A stretch of 64,000 bases of DNA, taken from assembly GCA_031280965.1 (NCBI GenBank), contig JAITFZ010000014.1:62001-126000 (forward strand), read 5' to 3'. Shown in pieces: positions 18,900 to 30,000 of this stretch. Position numbers and translations under genes: made by a program. The notes under the pieces are model-generated. The model was not told where the DNA came from. It ran no database searches and was given only the letters and a program-made list of their open reading frames with translations. How positions within the stretch are numbered: position 1 is the stretch's first letter; every line of letters begins with the position of its first letter. The stretch is from Oscillospiraceae bacterium (GTDB taxonomy: Bacteria; Bacillota; Clostridia; Oscillospirales; Ruminococcaceae).

Positions 18900-19184
18900 A
18901 TGGTTGGATTAGGCGAAAAATTGCGGACTTTAAGATTAGGGAAGAATCTTACACAAAAACAACTCGGCGAACGAATAGGCATAAGCAAGTATGCGGTTTC
19001 AATGTACGAGCTTGACAGTCGTGCGCCAAGTTATGAGGTTTTAGTAAAACTTGCAGTTTTCTTTAGGGTTTCTGCTGATTATCTTCTTGATATTAACAAA
19101 CCTCGCTGTGTCAGCGTTGAGGGGTTGAAAGAGAAACAAATCAGCGCAATAGTCACTTTAATTGAAACAATGCGAGATGATTAA
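18900..19184 (+). CDS. XRE-family HTH transcriptional regulator
   Basis: LGEKLRTLRLGKNLTQKQLGERIGISKYAVSMYELDSRAPSYEVLVKLAVFFRVSADYLL. Confidence 0.9.
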   Translation: MVGLGEKLRTLRLGKNLTQKQLGERIGISKYAVSMYELDSRAPSYEVLVKLAVFFRVSADYLLDINKPRCVSVEGLKEKQISAIVTLIETMRDD

Positions 19185-19245
19185 TTTTTTGCGTTCATCA
19201 GACAAAATGTAGCAAAACAACAAACTGTATTTTCTATAAAAATAA

Positions 19246-19274
19246 GTAGCGGATTGCAAAATGCAATCCGCTAC
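19246..19274. terminator. Perfect 13-bp hairpin between convergent genes (probable terminator)
   Basis: GTAGCGGATTGCA-AAA-TGCAATCCGCTAC. Confidence 0.7.
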
Positions 19275-19289
19275 AAAATGTATTGTCGC

Positions 19290-20168
19290 TTAAATTGTCG
19301 GAGACGATTCGTTGTCGGACTTCAATTCGTCGGGGACGGGATAACCGATTTCTTGTGCAATCCTTATCGCAGTAGCGAGTTCAGTCGCGTCTGCAATATC
19401 GAATTTCAAAATACGATAGTACATATCGCGAGAAATGGACAGTTCCTTGCAAAAGTCAGTCACAGTGAGGAAATCGCGGGCGAAAACGAAGATTCTTAAA
19501 AAGTCTATCTCGTCAAGTTTCACCCTGCCTACGCGATTTTCTGCCACTTTTAAGCGTTCCTCAAACTCATCAAACCGCCGATAGAGTTCTGAAATACTCT
19601 CTTTGAAAAACAAGAGCGTTTTCTCCGCATTAAACAAGGGAGCGACTTCTGCATCATTTTTATTTTCGCTCTCTTTTTTCTCTTCAGCGGATTTAACCAA
19701 AGAATCAAATCCCCCCGTCGCGTTCCCGAAACTTTTGACGCTCTGTGCAACACCCTGCTGTTTGTCTTCTGTAATATTCTGCGGTTCGCCTTCTGCGACA
19801 ATTTGTTGTCCGTTCTCCGCGACAGCCTGTTGTACGCACACTCCGTCAGTTTTCACTTCGTTTTCTGCAACAATCTGCTGTCCGTCCTGCAAAGATTGAC
19901 TGCCGAAGCTCTCTAAAGGCTTACTGCCGAAACCCTCTAAAGGTTTACTGCCAAAACCCCCTAAAGGTTTACTGCCAAAACCCTCTAAAGGTTTACTGCC
20001 TAAGCTCCCTAAAGGCTTACTGCCAAAACCCCTTAAAGGTTTACTACCGAAGCCAGTTATGTTCTCCCCGACAGCTTGTTGAGTGTCCTGCGTGAAATTT
20101 TGCTGGGTTTCCTGTACTTTGTCCGCACCGTTTGCGGGAGATGTGTTTTGTGAAATACTCTGAAACAT
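19290..20168 (-). CDS. Repeat-containing protein (octapeptide GFGSKPLx x7; QQxVAEN motifs) with C-terminal HTH-like region
   Basis: ORF 292 aa; C-term LTVTDFCKELSISRDMYYRILKFDIADATELATAIRIAQEIGYPVPDEL. Confidence 0.65.
   Translation of the reverse strand: MFQSISQNTSPANGADKVQETQQNFTQDTQQAVGENITGFGSKPLRGFGSKPLGSLGSKPLEGFGSKPLGGFGSKPLEGFGSKPLESFGSQSLQDGQQIVAENEVKTDGVCVQQAVAENGQQIVAEGEPQNITEDKQQGVAQSVKSFGNATGGFDSLVKSAEEKKESENKNDAEVAPLFNAEKTLLFFKESISELYRRFDEFEERLKVAENRVGRVKLDEIDFLRIFVFARDFLTVTDFCKELSISRDMYYRILKFDIADATELATAIRIAQEIGYPVPDELKSDNESSPTI
19889..20062. repeat. Seven imperfect 24-bp tandem repeats (consensus CTGCCAAAACCCTCTAAAGGTTTA)
   Basis: Direct reading; encodes GFGSKPLE on minus strand. 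Confidence 0.85.
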
Positions 20169-20224
20169 GAATATTTCCCCTTTCTAAAAAATTTTTATGT
20201 AACGCTTTAAGCGTTCATACCGTT

Positions 20225-20413
20225 TTAATTAGCACCTTTTCGCGAAATTCTGCGACGAGGTTTAGGGGTTACGATTTCTTTCTTTTGTTGTTCTTCTGCT
20301 AAGTACTGCTCATAATCGCTCTTGTTTGCGTCAATATACGCTCGGATTTCCTTTAGACATAAGGAAGTTGCGAACGCGCGAGCCATGTCCTGTGATAAAA
20401 CTAATGTTTTCAT
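20225..20413 (-). CDS. Small hypothetical protein (MKTLVLSQDMARAF...)
   Basis: Internal Met start with upstream aaaGGA on minus strand; ORF track lists extended form to 20482. Confidence 0.5.
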   Translation of the reverse strand: MKTLVLSQDMARAFATSLCLKEIRAYIDANKSDYEQYLAEEQQKKEIVTPKPRRRISRKGAN

Positions 20414-20528
20414 TGCGTGCTGTCCTTTCGAGTATAAAATTTTGCATTTATACTGATATTTGTGACAGGCACACAATTGCATTTAATAATGTTGCTATTT
20501 ATTTTATAGCTTGCCATACAAGACGATT

Positions 20529-20551
20529 AAAGCCGCTATATAAGCGGCTTT
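20529..20551. terminator. Hairpin AAAGCCGCT-atata-AGCGGCTTT
   Basis: 9-bp perfect stem. Confidence 0.55.
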
Positions 20552-20564
20552 ATGTTTTCATGTC

Positions 20565-20709
20565 ATGTGTTGCTTTTGATAGTTTTGCACATTTGTTTAC
20601 AATGTGTTGCTTTTTTCGTTCATCGGCTTATATGTCACGTTTAAAAAGCAGTCGTAAACAGTATTATGCAAGATTAAATTTTCACGAATTAAAATAATGT
20701 GTTGCTTTT
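20565..20709. repeat. Three direct repeats of ATGTGTTGCTTTT upstream of the recombinase operon
   Basis: Copies at 20565-20577, 20602-20614, 20697-20709. Confidence 0.8.
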
Positions 20710-20759
20710 TTGGTTGGTTTGTGGTATTATAGATATAATAAACTACGGGAGGGGGTAAA

Positions 20760-21410
20760 ATGATGGGAACTGTCGAGTTGAGATATTGTCCGCATTGTAA
20801 TAATCGGGTTAAGAAAAACGGCTCTTTTAGGGGTAAACAGAGGTATATATGTACATTTGAATTATGCAAGAAATCTGTTCAGCCTGTCCGAAAAAAAATA
20901 AAAGATGATGAACCCGATATAAAATGCTCTTGCGGAAGAAAGCCAAAGAAAAACGGCTCGAATAATGGGCGACAACGGTATTTTTGTACTATATGTAATA
21001 AGCCTGTTTCAAAAAAGCCGTACAAAGTATTAAACAGCAAAGAAATAGAAGCAATACTTTATTCATGGGTTGAATTTAATTATGATTACAGCCGAACTAT
21101 GGAAAAATACGGAATAACAAGAAATAAATTAAAAAAAATCACAAAGGAACATAGTAAACTAACAGAGAGAATCGAAGGATGGTTAATGAAGAAACCCAAA
21201 GAAGTCAAAACGGCTTTTGGATTTTTAAGCAACAAGCAAATTTATGAAAAATGGATAAACAGCAATTTAGAGCTTGGTGAATTCGCTCGTAGCTTAAAAA
21301 TCGGCTTTTATAAAGCGAGAAGCATAATTGCCCAAGAATTAAATATCAATGAAGACAGGCGCGCTCTTGAAAGCGCAAAAAGGAAAATACGAAAGGAGCG
21401 AGGACTATGA
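20760..21410 (+). CDS. Tandem zinc-ribbon (IS1 InsA-like) DNA-binding protein
   Basis: CPHCNNRVKKNGSFRGKQRYICTFELCKK and CSCGRKPKKNGSNNGRQRYFCTICNKP; 4-bp overlap with recombinase ORF. Confidence 0.7.
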   Translation: MMGTVELRYCPHCNNRVKKNGSFRGKQRYICTFELCKKSVQPVRKKIKDDEPDIKCSCGRKPKKNGSNNGRQRYFCTICNKPVSKKPYKVLNSKEIEAILYSWVEFNYDYSRTMEKYGITRNKLKKITKEHSKLTERIEGWLMKKPKEVKTAFGFLSNKQIYEKWINSNLELGEFARSLKIGFYKARSIIAQELNINEDRRALESAKRKIRKERGL

Positions 21411-22909
21411 AAGCAGTAATTTATGCAAGGTACAGTTCACACAATCAAACAGAATTATCAATTGAGGGGCAACTTAGCGAGTGTTACAAATTCGCCAAAC
21501 GCGAAGGTTACACTATAATTAAAGAGTATATAGACAGAGCAAAAACCGCGACCACAGACCGCCGCCCACAATTCCAAAAAATGATTAAAGACAGTGAAAA
21601 ACGCCAGTTTGAAGCGGTTTTAGTGTATCAGCTCGACCGTTTTGCGCGTAATCGCTACGATAGCGCAATTCATAAAAATAAGCTTAGAAAGAATGGCGTT
21701 AAGGTTATTTCTGCTCGCGAAGTCATAACACAGGATGCAAGCGGAATTTTATTAGAATCTGTGCTTGAAGGCTATGCAGAATATTTCAGCGCGGAACTTT
21801 CACAGAAGGTCAAGCGGTCTGTCGCCCTTCGGATTGAAAAATGCCAGTATTTGGGCGGTGGGATTCCGTTAGGGTACACCGTAGACGAAAACAAGCAATT
21901 TCAGCTTGACCCCTTGACTGTTCCCGTGGTTCACCGTTGTTTCGACCTCTATTTGTCAGGGAATACCTTAAAAGACATAAACGAAGCTATTACAAAAGAA
22001 TTCGGCAGGGAATTTTTTGGAAACATATTTAACGGCTTAAACAAGGTGCTTGATAATCGGAATTATATAGGCTATTACACGCGCGGCGGCGCAGATAAAA
22101 AAGACGGTATGCCGCGCATCATTAGTGATGAATTATTTGAAAGAGTGCAGATTATGCGCCATAAAGACAAAAAAACCTCCGCAAAAGCGAAGGCGCATGA
22201 AGAATATTTATTGACTACAAAATTATTTTGCGGCTACTGTAAAGAAATGATGGTGGGAGTTAGCGGAACGAGCCGCACTGGTAAAACACACAGCTATTAC
22301 ACGTGCAAGAGTGTATGGAACAAAAAAGGCTGTAAAAAGAAGAATGTTAAAAAGCATGACATAGAAAATTTTATCATCGCCCAAGCCTGCCAACAACTTA
22401 CTGATGAAAATATCACCCTTATATCTAAAATGTTAGCAGAGCAGTCGAAGCAGGAGAATTACACGCCCTACTTATCGGAAATCAAAAAGAAGCTGAAAGA
22501 CAACGCAAAAGCGGTTGAAAACCTTTTAAAGGCGATTGAGAGCGGCGAACACATGGGCTTGTTGTCCGAGCGTATAACGCAAAAGAAGCAGGAGCGAGCA
22601 GAACTTGAAAAAGCCCTTGCCCTTGAACAGATGGAACGAATCGAGATTGACGAAGACGAAATCAGTTACTTTCTTACAAAGTTAAGAGAAGGCAACATAG
22701 ACGACATTCACCGCAAACGGGCGATTATAGCCGTTTTCGTGAGCGCGATATATCTTTATGACGACAGAGCAACAATAGTTTTTAATGCCACAGATAAGCC
22801 TTTAACTATAGATTTTCAATTTTTGCTTGACAAAATGGAGCGCGGCGAGTATAATGGTATAGGTGAACGTCGCGAAAGTGGTTCTTATACGACAGATGGC
22901 GGCGTGTGA
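21407..22909 (+). CDS. Large serine recombinase (resolvase + recombinase + zinc ribbon + coiled coil)
   Basis: YARYSSHNQTELSIEGQL (catalytic Ser), YQLDRFARNRYD, zinc ribbon LFCGYCKEMMVG..YYTCKS, coiled coil. Confidence 0.95.
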   Translation: MKAVIYARYSSHNQTELSIEGQLSECYKFAKREGYTIIKEYIDRAKTATTDRRPQFQKMIKDSEKRQFEAVLVYQLDRFARNRYDSAIHKNKLRKNGVKVISAREVITQDASGILLESVLEGYAEYFSAELSQKVKRSVALRIEKCQYLGGGIPLGYTVDENKQFQLDPLTVPVVHRCFDLYLSGNTLKDINEAITKEFGREFFGNIFNGLNKVLDNRNYIGYYTRGGADKKDGMPRIISDELFERVQIMRHKDKKTSAKAKAHEEYLLTTKLFCGYCKEMMVGVSGTSRTGKTHSYYTCKSVWNKKGCKKKNVKKHDIENFIIAQACQQLTDENITLISKMLAEQSKQENYTPYLSEIKKKLKDNAKAVENLLKAIESGEHMGLLSERITQKKQERAELEKALALEQMERIEIDEDEISYFLTKLREGNIDDIHRKRAIIAVFVSAIYLYDDRATIVFNATDKPLTIDFQFLLDKMERGEYNGIGERRESGSYTTDGGV

Positions 22910-22913
22910 ATTT

Positions 22914-22987
22914 GGTGGGTATAGCGTAGATGGTAGCGCGTCAGATTGTGGCTCTGAAGGTCGTGGGTTCAAGTCCCACTATCCACC
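22914..22987 (+). tRNA. tRNA-His (anticodon GTG), with encoded G-1
   Basis: G-GTGGGTA.TA.GCGT..GCGC..TCAGA-TTGTGGC-TCTGA..GTGGG-TTCAAGT-CCCAC-TATCCAC-C; all stems pair. Confidence 0.92.
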
Positions 22988-22990
22988 CTG

Positions 22991-23024
22991 AAAAAAGGCA
23001 AAAGCAGACGCTTTTGCCTTTTTT
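22991..23024. terminator. Intrinsic terminator after tRNA-His
   Basis: AAAAAAGGCAAAAGC-AGAC-GCTTTTGCCTTTTTT perfect 15-bp stem. Confidence 0.9.
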
Positions 23025-23195
23025 ATCGGAAATTCCCGATATTCTCCGAATTTTTAATATTTATGTCAAGTGATACAAGAACGAGTGTTAAATAGTGATT
23101 ATTTTTGTGCCGAATTTGCATTGATTTATGTGATTGTTTGTAATATAATGAAATGTACGAGCATTTGATTACATGTTTGAAAGTGAGGAATTTAC

Positions 23196-23966
23196 ATGAA
23201 CAGAGAACTTAAAGTACTCTTAGTCGAAGATGATTCGGTGGTATGCCGGAACATCATTAAAGCTGTCGATAAGACAGACAGCGTTCGCCTCATAGGCGTA
23301 ACAAACAGCGTTGAGAAAGCTGTCGAATACGTTTCTGACGGGCTTCCCGACGCGATTATTCTTGACATTGAATTAAACAAAGGCAGCGGAAACGGCGTTA
23401 CGCTCATGAAGCAACTACGCGACCTCGACCTTGCTGTATTCCCCTACCTTTTAGTTACAACAAACAGCGCCGGCACAGAAACCCATGATACGGCGCGGGA
23501 CATGGGTGCGGATTTCATTGTGTGCAAGCAACAGGAGGATTACAGCGCGGAGAATATAATTGATTTCTTGAGTTCTGTAAACAGCGTTATACTCAGCAGG
23601 AAAAAGACAGACGCTTCCGAGGACATTAAAGAAAGAGACGACAGGATTCTTAAAAGACTTCATACGGAGCTTGACCTCATCGGAGTAAGTCCCAAGGTTG
23701 TAGGGCGTGTGTACTTAGTTGACAGTATTTTGATTATTATGGAAAAGCCCGAGCCGAATTTCTCCCGCAGAATAGCGGCAAAGCACGGAAAATCCGTGCC
23801 AAGCGTTGAACGCGCTATGCAAACCGCAATCACCGGAGCGTGGAAAAACAACTGCGCCGAAGAACTTGCGAAATATTATACAGCAAGGATTAGCCCGAGC
23901 AAGGGAATCCCTACTGTTACCGAGTTCATCTACTTTTATGCCGCGAAGGTGAAAAATAACTGGTAA
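23196..23966 (+). CDS. Response regulator with Spo0A-like C-terminal DNA-binding domain
   Basis: REC: LLVEDDSVV..DAIILDIEL; C-term: LHTELDLIGVSPKVVGRVYLVDSILIIME..IAAKHGKSVPSVERAMQTAITGAWKNN as in Spo0A. Confidence 0.8.
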   Translation: MNRELKVLLVEDDSVVCRNIIKAVDKTDSVRLIGVTNSVEKAVEYVSDGLPDAIILDIELNKGSGNGVTLMKQLRDLDLAVFPYLLVTTNSAGTETHDTARDMGADFIVCKQQEDYSAENIIDFLSSVNSVILSRKKTDASEDIKERDDRILKRLHTELDLIGVSPKVVGRVYLVDSILIIMEKPEPNFSRRIAAKHGKSVPSVERAMQTAITGAWKNNCAEELAKYYTARISPSKGIPTVTEFIYFYAAKVKNNW

Positions 23967-23986
23967 GCTGTTAAAAGCAAATGCAT

Positions 23987-24015
23987 AAATCCCGCTTTAA
24001 AGGCGGGATTTTCCT
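23987..24015. terminator. Bidirectional terminator
   Basis: AAATCCCGC-tttaaag-GCGGGATTT. Confidence 0.75.
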
Positions 24016-24018
24016 ATT

Positions 24019-27000
24019 CTACCCCTCCCCGAAAACCTCTCTCAGCAACCAAAAATACCACCCGGCGCTTCCCGTATACAAACTCCATCCGCCCCTTCCG
24101 TAAACCTGCGGGTTCGTGTAAATATCAGCCGCCATATAATAAGGCTCGGTTTTATACTCATCACCCCGTCCGAACGGCGCAAGCATCCTTGAAAGCAGTT
24201 CCGCGCGTTCCTTTTTGCCCGCCCTGTAATAAGCCAGCGCAAGCCATGTTGCCGCGTGTGTATACTGCCCTCCGTTTTCGCGGACCCCCTCGGGATAACT
24301 CTCGACATAACCCGGTTCCTGCCACGATTTGCCTTTGGTGAACGGCGGGGTAAATAATTTAATTAACTTGTTTCTTATGTCAACAAGCTGCTCCTCCGCG
24401 CTGATTAGCGCGGTATTTTTACGCTGTTCATCGGGCAATTCAGCAAGTATGGCGAACGCCTGCGGTAATAAATCAATTTTACAGCGGTCGTTTCTCGCGC
24501 TACCCATTTCTCTTCCGTTGTCATAAAACGCCCTCAGATAATACTCGCCGTCCCACGCGAAGGCTTCGATTGCCGAAATAAGCCCGTCGCGCCTGCGTTT
24601 CAACACCTCGATATAATCAACATCGCCCATCATAAGTGCGGTCTGTGAAAACATCTTGCAGACCATTGCATAGAACATTGAGAGCCAGACGCTTTCCCCC
24701 CTCCCCTTTGCGCCGACATTGTTGTAACCGTCGCACCAGTCGCCGCCGCCCATCAGCAGAAGCTCATGTCCGCCCTTCGCATACGCCTTGTCTAATGCGC
24801 GTTTACAGTGGAGATAAACGCTTTCTTTTACTTCCGAGCAACCAACTTCGATATACTTTTCATGTTCATGGTCGGCGAGAAGTTCGCCCTCGCAATAAGG
24901 CACGTTTGTTTCAAGAATACTGTAGTCCTTTGTAAAGCTGACATATTCACCGGTCACATACGGAAGCCACAGCAAATCGTCCGAATAGCGCGTGCGAACG
25001 CCTTTGTTGTGCGTCTGCATATCGTGCCACCAGTGCAATACATCGCCCTCAATGAACTGTACTGCCGCCGCCCGTAAAATCTGCCGCTTCGCAATCTCCG
25101 GCTTTATATACATGGCGCAAAGGCAGTCCTGCAACTGGTCACGGTAGCCGAAAGCTCCGCTGTTCTGATAGAAGCCCGTCCTTGCCCACATGCGAATTCC
25201 AATCGTCTGCCACGGAAGCCAGTACCGGTAAAGCGCGTCAAGCCTTTTATCGCCTGTGTCGATTCGTCCGGCATCTAAGAGCGGCGCAGGGAACCGATAC
25301 TCAAACGCGCTTTTTATTGTAAGCGGGTTGCGGGTGTTTTTAGTGAATGCGAGTATGAACTTGATTTTATCCTTATGCTTAGGCGGAAGCTCGATTTTAA
25401 TAATCGCGGCGCCTATAACATCATAAGCAGGCGTAATATTTCCCGCTGTCTTATATGCTGTTTCTGCCCAGTCACCCTCAAAGAAGCTCTGCCTGTCCGT
25501 TTGAAAAGCGCAGGTTTTATCCGCGTACATCAGCATTGCTCCGCCTGCCGGATTCCTGAAAATAAGTGTGTTGTCTTTTACTTCGGGTTTTAAAAGCCCT
25601 GCGTTCTCCCGCGTCACGCCGAGAACCGGCTCTGTGTAATAGGCTATGCTTACGGTTCGCGCTTTCTTTGAGCGGTTTTCAAGCTCCAGTACGATTTCCT
25701 TGCCCATACCTTTTTCATAAACCCCGACGGTTGTTTTTGCATGGATTCCTTTAACAGAACCGTGATATTCCGCCCTGTTCGGTGCGAAGACCGCTTTGCT
25801 TCCGTCAACGAGGTCGTAGAGGGTATTCGGCGCAGAGACTCCGCCGCTCATTTTCATTATAAGCATCTCGCCTTTATTATCGGCGCGCAAGTCGTTACTC
25901 CAAGGGGTAAGCTTGTTTTCGCGGCTGTTGAGCGCCCATGAAAAACCGAGCGCACGGTCGGAAACAAGCGTCCCGAACCGACTTGACGCAAGCACGTTAC
26001 ACCATGGCAAGGCGGGATTCTCCTCAATAATAAACTTCTCACCCTCAAAGCGGTTTAATTCGCCTCCTTCGGAAGAGTGCCGCGAAGCGGCGGAGCAGTC
26101 AGGTTTTTCGCAATTTAAAATCGACAGAAACGCAGGTTCTTTTATTTTTGCTTTTGAAGCAGGCGGTGCGATTTCATCCGAGCGCTGTGTATAACACGCC
26201 GCCGCCCGCAGTAAATTCAATAAATCGGGCTGAGCCGCGTTCTTTCCGATAATAAAGACATCCGCGCCTATTTCGCGCCTGAGCTGTTCGGCAAGGCGGC
26301 GCTGTGCCTCGTTCTCGTACAGCATGACCAAATCGAATTCAATCCCGCACAGCGACAGGGCTTTTTTCATTTCGATTATCGCATCGGCACCTGCGGCGCC
26401 GGCGCAAGAATCGCTCACGCTATTTCTGTAAAAATCAAAAAGCACAATCGGTTCATCACCTGAAATGCCGAGCCTCCATAATGCTTTTATATCAAGGCTG
26501 TTTTTCATGACGGCTTTTTTGTTAATCTTAGGTGCGTAAAAAATATGCGGCAGAATCCTTGCCGTAAACCGCCCGTACATGGTTTCACGCACAAGCGGCG
26601 AGATGATTTCCTCGCTCGGATTATCCGCTTCGCCACGCCTTATATCAGCGGCAAGCGCAAGAATTTCACGTTCGTTTTCGCCATAGCATATGAACAGCTC
26701 GGCTTCTTTTTTCCCGAATGCGTCAAGCGGAAAGTCGGCTTTGATGAAAACGCACGGACACGGCACTGACGTTGTGTCTATTTCACGTTCGCAGGCTTTT
26801 TTGAGGGCGCTCAACATACCGCCGTTTCTTTCGATAACTTCTTCGCGGTTGAACGAGAAAGTAAAATCTTCACTGTTTTTGAAACCGATTGCCATAAGTG
26901 TTTCATTTTCACCGTTGCGTTCTTTGCGGCTTGCGATTATCAGCTTGTTTTCCTCATCAAACCTAAGCTTCAAAAATAAATCCATGAACGCCGGATGCGC

Positions 27001-30000
27001 CGTAATATCGCGGAATCGCGCCAGCGCCGGCTCAAGATAAACCGCAAGCGTTAACTGCCGCTTCATTCCCGTAAGGTTTTCAGCGGCGAAGCGACGGATT
27101 TCAACAGCCTTGCACGGGTGCAGATAAACCTGCTGTCCGAGTTTTAGATTCCTGTAATTCAAGTAATATTCGGTGCTGTTTTGCAGAAAGATAACGGATT
27201 TTTCAGTAATTGTGCTTTGCAAACTGTTCTTTGTGCATTGTAAAAACGGCATTGTATGCTCGTTTTCAGCGAACGCGAACAATGTCCCGCGCGGATTTAA
27301 CAAATCATCAGTTTTATAGAACGCGCTTTTTCTTTTAAACAATGTTGCGCTTATTCCCATGTCCGAAGTCAGCACGGTTAAAAGCCCGTTTGACAGCGGA
27401 TTCACGTGTATATCGGCGGGATTGAACTCGGTGAACTCGGTTGAATTTATGCGATAGGTCTGCTCCTCCTGCCATTCCGGCGTTGCAAGCACAGGCTCAC
27501 CCGCCATGATTTTTTCTTCAAGCAGTTCCTCTGCGCGCTTCATGTCCGGGTCGGACATGAACAGCTTTTGCAGCTTCCCGTCATGCAACGCATTGCACAC
27601 GCCTGCAAGCGACATGCCGACATGGTGCGCCATGTGGCTCTTTACAACCGCGTAGCCCGAGCCGACACGGTGCTTCGTGAAGTCCGCGGCTTCATAAAAA
27701 CCGTATTTCTTATGGGAGATACCGAGTTTTTCGAGTTTAACCAAATTATTATAAGAGCCGATAGGGTCGGTTGCAAGCGACAAAAAGCTTGAATACGGTG
27801 AAATCACGCGTTCTTTATTTAATCCGCCCTTCAGCCCCACCGTCTGTACACCGTGGGCTTTATACTGGTAATTCAGCGCTTCATCGAATGCATAATACCC
27901 GCTCTCGGATATACCGAAAGGCAGTCCCGTTTCCCGCCCGCGTTTCTGCTGGCAATGCAGAGAAAACCGTAAAGCCTCATATTCCATACTGCCCTCCCTT
28001 TTTGAAGCGCCGAGAAGCAACTCCGGCATATAATACTCGAACATCGTCCCTGTCCACGCCACAGGCGCGGCGTAACGCCCGCTTCTGCCCATTATGCGTC
28101 CGAGAGAACGCCAGTGCTTCTTTTCCGCTTGTCCTGTTGCAATCGCGTAATACGACAGCATACGCGCTTCCGACATTATTAAATCATAGTTATGGCGGGA
28201 AAGCTCCTCCCGCTCTATATCATAGCCGATACTGAACAGATTTCGCGCCTTATTGAAGAACGGCTTTAAATCGGTTTCACGCGCAAGTTTTTCAACCCGT
28301 AAAATTAAATCGGAATCGGCGTTTATGTCTTTCAAAGCTTCTTTTACGGCAACAAGACAGCAGACAAAGTTTCCGCTGTCCACCGACGAAACAAAGGGCG
28401 AAATGACTTTTAAGTCCTGCGTTTCGTACCAGTTCATGAGATTGCCGTTCCATTTTTGAAGCTGCCCGATGGTATCCGTTGTTTCCGAAACGCGCTTTTC
28501 TAATTCTGCCTTGTCTATAAATCCGAAAACATTCGCCACAACACACGACAGTAAATACATGCCGATATTAGTCGGCGATGTCCGCGCCGAAACGCGGTAA
28601 ACGGGGCTGTACTGAACATTGTCGGGCGGCAGATAATTATGCTCGCCGGTAACATAATCCTCGTAAAAATTCCACATTTTCTGCGCGTTTTCTGTCAGTT
28701 CACGGCGCATGGTTTTAGAAAACTTCGGCGCGCTTACTCCGCTTGTCCTGTCGATATAAAGCGTCAGCGGCAACGCGCCGAGGAAGATTATACCAAGCGC
28801 GAAAACAAGCAGATTGCCGTTAATTCCCGCTAATACTAAAAGCCCCGCCGAAACAGTTCCGGCGATTAACATATGCGAAAAACCTGTTTTAAGCCCCTCA
28901 AAAGTTGACGAGGTTGCCCAGTCCAAAAGGTGTTTCTTGGAAATCAACATACGCCAAAGTGTGCGGATAAGTGCGTCAGCGGAAACAAGCGCATTCTTTA
29001 CTGCAAACATGATTTCAACAACGCATTGCCGCAGGAGTTGTTTCGTCTGGGAAATTACAGGCGAGTAGAATCTTCTGTAAAAGGCGAATTTCCGCCCGCG
29101 TATTACGGACGGGAAAAAGCCCATAAGAAACGGCATGGTTACAGCTAACAGCCCTGTTAATGCAATTAACTGCAAATTTAACACAGCCGAAACTATAAAA
29201 CACAGCAACACAAACAGCGGCGTAACCGCCCGCCTTACATTGTCGAACAGCTTCCATCTCGTCAGCGGGGTAAATCCGCCGTCGGTTTGCCGTTCAAAAA
29301 TATAGCGGAAATTCTGCAAGTCGCCGCGAAGCCAGCGGTGTTGCCGCTTGAAGTACGCTTTCGAGGTGTCGGGGAAACCGTCGCTGAACTCCACATCTCC
29401 CGCATAAACCACTCCTGTACAGCCGCCTTCAAGTATATCGTGCGACAGAATCCGTTCAGCCTTAAAGCGTTTGCGGTCACTGCACTTTTCCAGGAATATG
29501 TCAACGTTGATTAACCCTTTCCCTGTGAAGATTCCCTCACCGAAGCAGTCCTGATACATCTCACCGGAAAAACAATCGTAGCTTGACGCGCCGGCGCACC
29601 CGCCGTTACCCGACATAGCGCGGGAAAAGCCGGTTTTTAGATAACCGCCAAGCGAAGTCGTAATCCGCGGCGCGATAATCCCCTTGTTTTTGTGAAGCGG
29701 GTGCAGGGCGATACTTACAAGTTCCGAAACACTGTCCATAAGCGGTACGGTATCATAATCCAACGCCATTATATACGCAATGCCGTGCAAAACCGAGCGG
29801 CTTCCGTAAATAGCGCGAACACCGTTGTCCCGTTCGCTCTGCCCGCCGTCATCGCCTCCGCGAAGCAGTTCAGCCAAAGCTAAAATTGCTCCCCGTTTAC
29901 GTTCCTCGCCCTGCCATAAGTTCTGCGTTTTACAAAATCTCCGCTCCCTCACGAGCATAGCGAATTCACTGCCTTTGAATAACCTTTCGGCATCGGCAAG

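Noticed and set aside
19889-20062. Repeat array considered as CRISPR
   Set aside because: Contiguous 24-bp units without spacers, in frame within an ORF
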